A stretch of 64,000 nucleotides of DNA. Origin: JBAIYU01 sp036763085 (lineage in GTDB: Bacteria; Bacillota; Negativicutes; DSM-1736; Dendrosporobacteraceae). Shown one piece after another: positions 59,916-64,000 of the stretch. Every line of letters starts with the position of its first letter. Positions within the stretch are counted from its first letter, which is position 1. The translations under genes and the position numbers were made by a program. Below the pieces are notes generated by a model, which was not told the origin of the DNA, searched no databases, and saw nothing but the letters and a program-made list of their open reading frames with translations. The stretch is from assembly GCF_036763085.1 (NCBI RefSeq), contig NZ_JBAIYU010000010.1, forward strand, positions 310,001-374,000, read 5' to 3'.

Positions 59916-60965
59916 CTAAAGCAAATCCCAACTTAATGGAGTGCCACGTTCGGCATCTTTACGTATAGTCTTCCCAAGGAAAATATTAAGGTATTTCGGA
60001 GAAAGACCTAATCCTGGTCTAATAGCTCTAACATTGTCAGGAGTGATAAGCTCACCAGCCTTCATATCCTTCACAACGTATAGCGACCTCCGAAACATTA
60101 ACGATTTTTGTTCCTTATCTGTTGGACCATAACTTATTTTTCCGATTGACTGCCAAGCTCGTGCGCTTTCATCAACTAAATTTCTCATTTCTGAAGGTTC
60201 TAGTGAAAATGCAGCATCTACTCCTCCGTCATCTCTGCACAAAGTGAAATGTTTTTCAACTACCGTTGCTCCCAGTGCTACACTCGCTAAAGCGGCACCT
60301 ATACCAAGAGTATGGTCTGATAAGCCAACCTGACAATCAAATAATTCTCTCATGTGCGGGATACTACTAATATTAGAGTTGTCTGGAGTCGCCGGATACG
60401 TACTAGTACATTTAAGAATGATAATATCACGGCACCCATTATCACGCACAATACGCAGACTTTCATCAATTTCAGCTGCAGTAGCCATACCTGTAGACAT
60501 TATAATTGGCTTCCCAGTACGTGCAATTTTTCTTAGAAGAACTAAATCAGTCATTTCAAATGAGGCGATTTTGTAACAAGGTGTATCAAGCGACTCTAAA
60601 AAATCCACGGCGGTTTCATCAAAAGGTGTACTAAATCCTATAATACCAAGTTCGCGGCAACGTTTAAAAATTGCCTCATGCCATTCCCATGGTGTATAAG
60701 CTTGTTGATACAATTCGTATAATGATTTTCCGTGCCATAGACTCTGCTGATCATTAATCACAAATTCACGATTTTTTAAATCCAATGTCATTGTGTCAGC
60801 GGTATAGGTTTGAATTTTCAGGGCATGAACACCAGATGCAGCTGCAGTATTTACAATTTCCAAAGCTCTTTCAATAGACTGATTATGATTTCCCGACATT
60901 TCTGCAATAATAAACGGTGGGTAACCTGTACCTATTCTTTTTCCACCGATTACGATATCATGCAT
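59916..60965 (-). CDS. pseI: pseudaminic acid synthase
   Basis: 349 residues: NeuB-type TIM barrel (IAEMSGNHNQSIERALEIV, IKIQTYTADTMT-like KIQTYTADT, GFSTPFDETAVDFLE, YKIASFEMTDL, SLSDHTLGIG-like VGLSDHTLGIG) and a C-terminal SAF domain (LITPDNVRAIRPGLGL). NHNQS is characteristic of PseI against NeuB. It condenses the 6-deoxy-AltdiNAc sugar with phosphoenolpyruvate. The ATG at 60965 (MHDIVIGG), with AAGGCGGTG upstream, overlaps pseH by 8 bp. The flagellin gene follows directly. Confidence 0.94.
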   Translation of the reverse strand: MHDIVIGGKRIGTGYPPFIIAEMSGNHNQSIERALEIVNTAAASGVHALKIQTYTADTMTLDLKNREFVINDQQSLWHGKSLYELYQQAYTPWEWHEAIFKRCRELGIIGFSTPFDETAVDFLESLDTPCYKIASFEMTDLVLLRKIARTGKPIIMSTGMATAAEIDESLRIVRDNGCRDIIILKCTSTYPATPDNSNISSIPHMRELFDCQVGLSDHTLGIGAALASVALGATVVEKHFTLCRDDGGVDAAFSLEPSEMRNLVDESARAWQSIGKISYGPTDKEQKSLMFRRSLYVVKDMKAGELITPDNVRAIRPGLGLSPKYLNIFLGKTIRKDAERGTPLSWDLL

Positions 60966-61527
60966 TTTGTTCACCGCCTTCAAAACACTGCTGAATAATT
61001 AGTTTTCGAGTAGTACGCCAAGTATCTCGAAAGTGAGCAAAGCAGACAATATCTTCAAACTTTGCCTGCCTAAAGAAATGGTCTTTAAAATAACCCTCGA
61101 CATTAAATCCAAGTTTTAGATGATAATTTATACTGGCTTTATTAAATGCAAAAGCTTCGCTGCATAGCTTATGCATGTCTAAGCTTTTAAAAACAAAGTC
61201 CAAAGCCAAAATGCCCATCGCCAGACCACTACCTTTAGGTGCATCTATTTCCCCAATATAAAAACCCCAATAACACTTATTATTCTTATAGTCTATTTTC
61301 GTTAAATTAACTGTCCCTAAAGGGCGCCCGTCATACTCAAAAATTAGATGTTTATTCGTTGATGAATTTTGTTCAGATAAAAACCAATTTGTATGTTCTT
61401 GCATCGTAATAATATTGTCGTTGTACATATTTGTACGCACTCGTTCTGAATTACGCCAATTTAACAGAATGTTCAAATCTGACTCTAATATTGGCCTTAG
61501 AACGCTTAAATTGCTTTGTAGCGCCAT
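60958..61527 (-). CDS. pseH: pseudaminic acid pathway N-acetyltransferase (PseH)
   Basis: 189-residue GNAT-fold protein: LRPILESDLNILLNWRNSERVR, the acetyl-CoA region YIGEIDAPKGSGLAMGILALDF, and AFNKASINYHLKLGFNVEGYFKDHFF. PseH acetylates UDP-4-amino-4,6-dideoxy-AltNAc. The assignment rests on fold plus position between pseG and pseI. It starts 3 bp after pseG; AAAGGATGGATGATAA precedes the ATG. Confidence 0.9.
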   Translation of the reverse strand: MALQSNLSVLRPILESDLNILLNWRNSERVRTNMYNDNIITMQEHTNWFLSEQNSSTNKHLIFEYDGRPLGTVNLTKIDYKNNKCYWGFYIGEIDAPKGSGLAMGILALDFVFKSLDMHKLCSEAFAFNKASINYHLKLGFNVEGYFKDHFFRQAKFEDIVCFAHFRDTWRTTRKLIIQQCFEGGEQNA

Positions 61528-61530
61528 TTA

Positions 61531-62598
61531 TCATCCATCCTTTAGCAGCCTAATAATCTCCCTTAAACCAAAACCATTATTTTCTCCCATTAATTCAAGC
61601 GACTTCTGGCTTAGTTGTATAAGGGTAGATGGTTTCTGCAAAGCCTTCTCTATTGCAAGGCTAATATCACCAACAGAAACATTATGGCTACTTCCTAGAC
61701 TCCAGATAGCTCCGACAGCATCAACAGCTTTTGTCACTTCTTCCTGGTTAGGCGCTACTATTATTGTAATAGTAGGCAAACCTAAAAAACATCTTTCCCA
61801 AGTAGAAGTTCCTCCTGCACCTATTGCCAAATCAGCTTGCAAAATTAACTCAGCCATATTTGCTACCTGAAAATGAAGCTTAATATTCTTGTGCCCACTA
61901 CACATATCTTTAACTTTATTTGTATTTTGATTAGCAGCACCAACTACCACATCAACGACAATGTTCGAAAGCCTCATGTTCATTACGGCTAATAAAGCCT
62001 TCTCGGTCTCATTAGTCGGATCACTGCCACCAAAAAAGATAAGTATCCTACTTACCTTTCCATCACGAATTCGTAGTCTGGCCCTTTTATCTCTAAATTC
62101 CTGACGAAGCAATGCGTATTTAGGTCCGAGTAACATTTTACAGTCAGTTGGTACTAGTCCTTCGTAGCGAGTTTCAAGATTGTGATAAAGATTCTGGTCA
62201 AGAAGAATTTTACAGTCATGAATCCTATTGGCAAGATCATCAATTACCATTATGTTTCGAACATAATGCTGTACTTTTCTCTCCCATCTCGCGTCCAATT
62301 CATAATGGTCGACAATAAGCCAATCAACAGCTTCCTTAAGTTGAAGTATTTGATTAGTTTGACATGCATCCTGATTTATGAAGGTTTCACTCCATCCGAG
62401 TTCACTATCTGTCCCAGCAATTCTGTTAACCTCAAACCCTTGGCTTTCTAAATATCCGCATAAATTACCCCGCATTTCGCTACAAATAAAAGAACTATGA
62501 ATATTACTATGTCGTAATTCTGTAGCTAAAGTAATGCATCTCATTATATGCCCTATTCCAATAGCTGTAGAAGCATCTGTGCGGAATACAACATTCAT
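61531..62598 (-). CDS. pseG: UDP-2,4-diacetamido-2,4,6-trideoxy-beta-L-altropyranose hydrolase (PseG)
   Basis: 355 residues with the PseG start FRTDASTAIGIGHIMRCITLA, GSDPTNETEKALLAV and ADLAIGAGGTSTWERCFLGLPTI, a GT-B fold related to MurG. It removes UDP from the diacetylated altrose sugar before PseI acts. Its ATG overlaps the methyltransferase stop by 4 bp, and AAGGGGAC precedes it. Confidence 0.93.
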   Translation of the reverse strand: MNVVFRTDASTAIGIGHIMRCITLATELRHSNIHSSFICSEMRGNLCGYLESQGFEVNRIAGTDSELGWSETFINQDACQTNQILQLKEAVDWLIVDHYELDARWERKVQHYVRNIMVIDDLANRIHDCKILLDQNLYHNLETRYEGLVPTDCKMLLGPKYALLRQEFRDKRARLRIRDGKVSRILIFFGGSDPTNETEKALLAVMNMRLSNIVVDVVVGAANQNTNKVKDMCSGHKNIKLHFQVANMAELILQADLAIGAGGTSTWERCFLGLPTITIIVAPNQEEVTKAVDAVGAIWSLGSSHNVSVGDISLAIEKALQKPSTLIQLSQKSLELMGENNGFGLREIIRLLKDG

Positions 62599-63602
62599 AT
62601 GTTTGTCCCCTTTGCTTTACGCGCAACAACCCACATATGTGAAGAAAGATTATTCGTAGCTAAAAAATCTTGAAATACTCTTCCTAAATCATCCCATCTC
62701 TCAACTAGAACCTGATATAGAAAGGGTTGATCCGCGATATCAAATTCACCTTGTAACACCCTGTTTCGCACCAATTCTGCATCAAGACTACCCGGTGTTG
62801 CTATTTCTACTATGTCAAAACCACATCTCTCGAGTAGTCTGCTTATTGATTTTGGATGGAAATAATTTAAATGTTCAGGAGCAAAAGTGGACGATAATTC
62901 CCGCAAAACATTTGCTTCAAATCCCTTAACATTAGGACATGTCAGTATTAGTAAACCATCATCAGCTAATGCATACTGGCATTTATGCAAAAACTGACTT
63001 GGGGAATATAAGTGCTCTATCAGTTCAAATGCTACTAAAACGTTTATTTGGCCTTTCTTTAAAGGGATATCTTCGATCATTTCCTCGATAACTTGAAGCC
63101 CTTTATTCCGGCAAGTATGTGCAAATGCAGCGATTGGTTCAATAACTGATACTTCCTTAAAGATCTGCTTATGTAACATTTCTTCTGCAAAACTTCCAAA
63201 GCCCGCTCCAACTTCAACTAAAGAGTTCAACCCAACGTTATACTTATGACATAATTCAATCACCTTTGCTACTCTTGGTAGATAAATATTCTGTTTTCTT
63301 ACTTTTTCAGTCGCCGGGAATACATATTTATTCCAGTAAGCATATCGATCTGAATTAACATAGTATTGCTTCAGCAGATCCGATGTTGGCCGGGGGTCTA
63401 TATATAAAGTCTCACACTCTACACACTCAAAATAGCAGAATTGTTCCTTTTGGAAAGACATTGTTTTCATGTGGCTATCACAGCAAGGACAGCCTTTAGA
63501 AACAAAATGCTGCTGAAAACTTAATAGTCGCTTATTTTCATCCTCAAGCATCTTTACCTGATTTTTTATTAGTTCATGGGGTCTGAGTTCACTCTCTAAC
63601 AA
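62595..63602 (-). CDS. class I SAM-dependent methyltransferase with N-terminal zinc ribbon
   Basis: About 335 residues. A CPCC ... CVEC ribbon lies near the N-terminus (PCCDSHMKTMSFQKEQF, FECVECETLYIDPRP), followed by a Rossmann methyltransferase core: SLVEVGAGFGSFAEEM, VLVAFELIEHL, LILTCPNVKGF. Such proteins occur in sugar and glycan clusters and may methylate a pseudaminic-type sugar; that is inference. The frame is open to 63662, overlapping the upstream gene, but AAGGGGAG 7 bp before TTG 63602 (MLESELRPHEL) is a better start. Confidence 0.82.
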   Translation of the reverse strand: MLESELRPHELIKNQVKMLEDENKRLLSFQQHFVSKGCPCCDSHMKTMSFQKEQFCYFECVECETLYIDPRPTSDLLKQYYVNSDRYAYWNKYVFPATEKVRKQNIYLPRVAKVIELCHKYNVGLNSLVEVGAGFGSFAEEMLHKQIFKEVSVIEPIAAFAHTCRNKGLQVIEEMIEDIPLKKGQINVLVAFELIEHLYSPSQFLHKCQYALADDGLLILTCPNVKGFEANVLRELSSTFAPEHLNYFHPKSISRLLERCGFDIVEIATPGSLDAELVRNRVLQGEFDIADQPFLYQVLVERWDDLGRVFQDFLATNNLSSHMWVVARKAKGTNI

Positions 63603-63622
63603 AAGAATGCTCCCCTTATAAA

Positions 63623-64000
63623 TTATTTTTTTACTTTTCCATAAGAAGAAGGGCTTCCCCAAATATTGTCTTTAACCCATTGTCCGTTTTCTTCTCGCCA
63701 AACTCTGCTGTCCCGGAAAGTATCACAGATGCGATCAAATTCATCCTCGCTCATATCAACATATTTAAGCCATCGCTCCAGATCCCGCCGAGGTTTAACA
63801 TGATCATATTTGCGCACCATTTCTATTCCTTCATCACGAGACATTATCCCTGCTCTTACATCCTTGCATGTGTGATCAGTCGCTCTGCCATATCCCAATT
63901 TAATGAATTTAAGGTAATCATGAATACCATTTTCATGCATGTCGTCCAAATTAGAAAAGGTACGATAAGTTCTTTCAAAAGGCTGTTCTGCCTCACGCCA
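63623..64000 (-). CDS. N-acetyl sugar amidotransferase, C-terminal part (cut by window edge)
   Basis: The frame is open through the right edge: WREAEQPFERTYRTFSNLDD, then GYGRATDHTCKDVRAG, GIEMVRKYDHVKP and DEFDRICDTFRDSRVW. These are the conserved C-terminal motifs of the N-acetyl sugar amidotransferase family (PseA/WbpG-like), which converts acetamido to acetamidino groups on nonulosonic or related sugars. About 125 residues are visible. It lies directly upstream of the methyltransferase and pse genes, supporting a role in modifying the flagellin glycan. Confidence 0.88.
   Translation of the reverse strand, partial: WREAEQPFERTYRTFSNLDDMHENGIHDYLKFIKLGYGRATDHTCKDVRAGIMSRDEGIEMVRKYDHVKPRRDLERWLKYVDMSEDEFDRICDTFRDSRVWREENGQWVKDNIWGSPSSYGKVKK

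Overview
The window reads as chromosomal DNA of a spore-former-like, flagellated, anaerobic diderm Firmicute (Negativicutes, Sporomusaceae-like; inferred, not proven). The gene order follows the Firmicutes pattern (uvrA-uvrB-PDZ protein-ctp-ftsX-ftsE ... prfB-secA-hpf-flagellin, and rapZ-yvcK-whiA). A small predicted outer-membrane beta-barrel with a C-terminal Phe, csaB with DUF5693, a Tat-exported [FeFe] hydrogenase and a rubredoxin fit an anaerobe with two membranes. Almost every gene lies on the minus strand; only the DUF3231 gene, the biotin carboxylase and the barrel protein are on the plus strand. No tRNA or rRNA gene, insertion sequence or CRISPR array was seen.

Layout. 1-4100: whiA (cut by the window edge), yvcK, rapZ, a PHP hydrolase and a small membrane-anchored protein. 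4.4-12.7 kb: metabolic and housekeeping genes (glycerate kinase, HAD phosphatase, alkyltransferase Ogt, FMN hydroxyacid oxidase, malate dehydrogenase, MATE exporter, DUF3231 protein, and a 52-residue rubredoxin). 12.8-16.5 kb: TPM and LemA membrane proteins and an orphan sporulation-type histidine kinase. 16.7-26 kb: uvrC, biotin carboxylase, barrel protein, uvrA, uvrB. 26-27 kb: a non-coding tandem array of palindromic repeats. 27-33.7 kb: a cell-division/envelope set (MinJ-like PDZ protein, CtpA protease, EnvC-like M23 protein, FtsX, FtsE, M50 protease). 33.9-41.7 kb: split transketolase, two YitT paralogues, CsaB and DUF5693, DUF2993. 41.8-45.6 kb: prfB with a +1 programmed frameshift, and secA. 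45.9-48.2 kb: exported [FeFe] hydrogenase with cytochrome b. 48.5-53.6 kb: short HPF, cold-shock protein, amino-acid ABC transporter with two binding proteins, zinc-ribbon protein. 53.7-53.9 kb: a strong candidate structured ncRNA with its own promoter. 54-64 kb: FlaG-like protein, two unusual flagellins, and pseudaminic acid genes.

The most striking biology is the flagellar locus. One flagellin carries a gluzincin metalloprotease domain (HEMVH plus WFKEGTAEF) in its variable region, so it is a flagellinolysin. The next flagellin is about 984 residues long, with six tandem ~115-residue modules in place of the usual variable region. Both sit directly downstream of pseI, pseH and pseG and probably share a transcript with them, which suggests a glycosylated, protease-bearing filament.

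The second theme is non-coding. Sixteen copies of a dispersed imperfect palindrome (arms built on a 9-bp period, GCAGAGNNN) lie only between genes. Ten of them are within 30 bp of a terminator-like hairpin, and the tip hairpin shows compensatory changes between copies. A second family has a conserved ~46-bp core with locus-specific but mutually complementary arms, in both single and tandem form.
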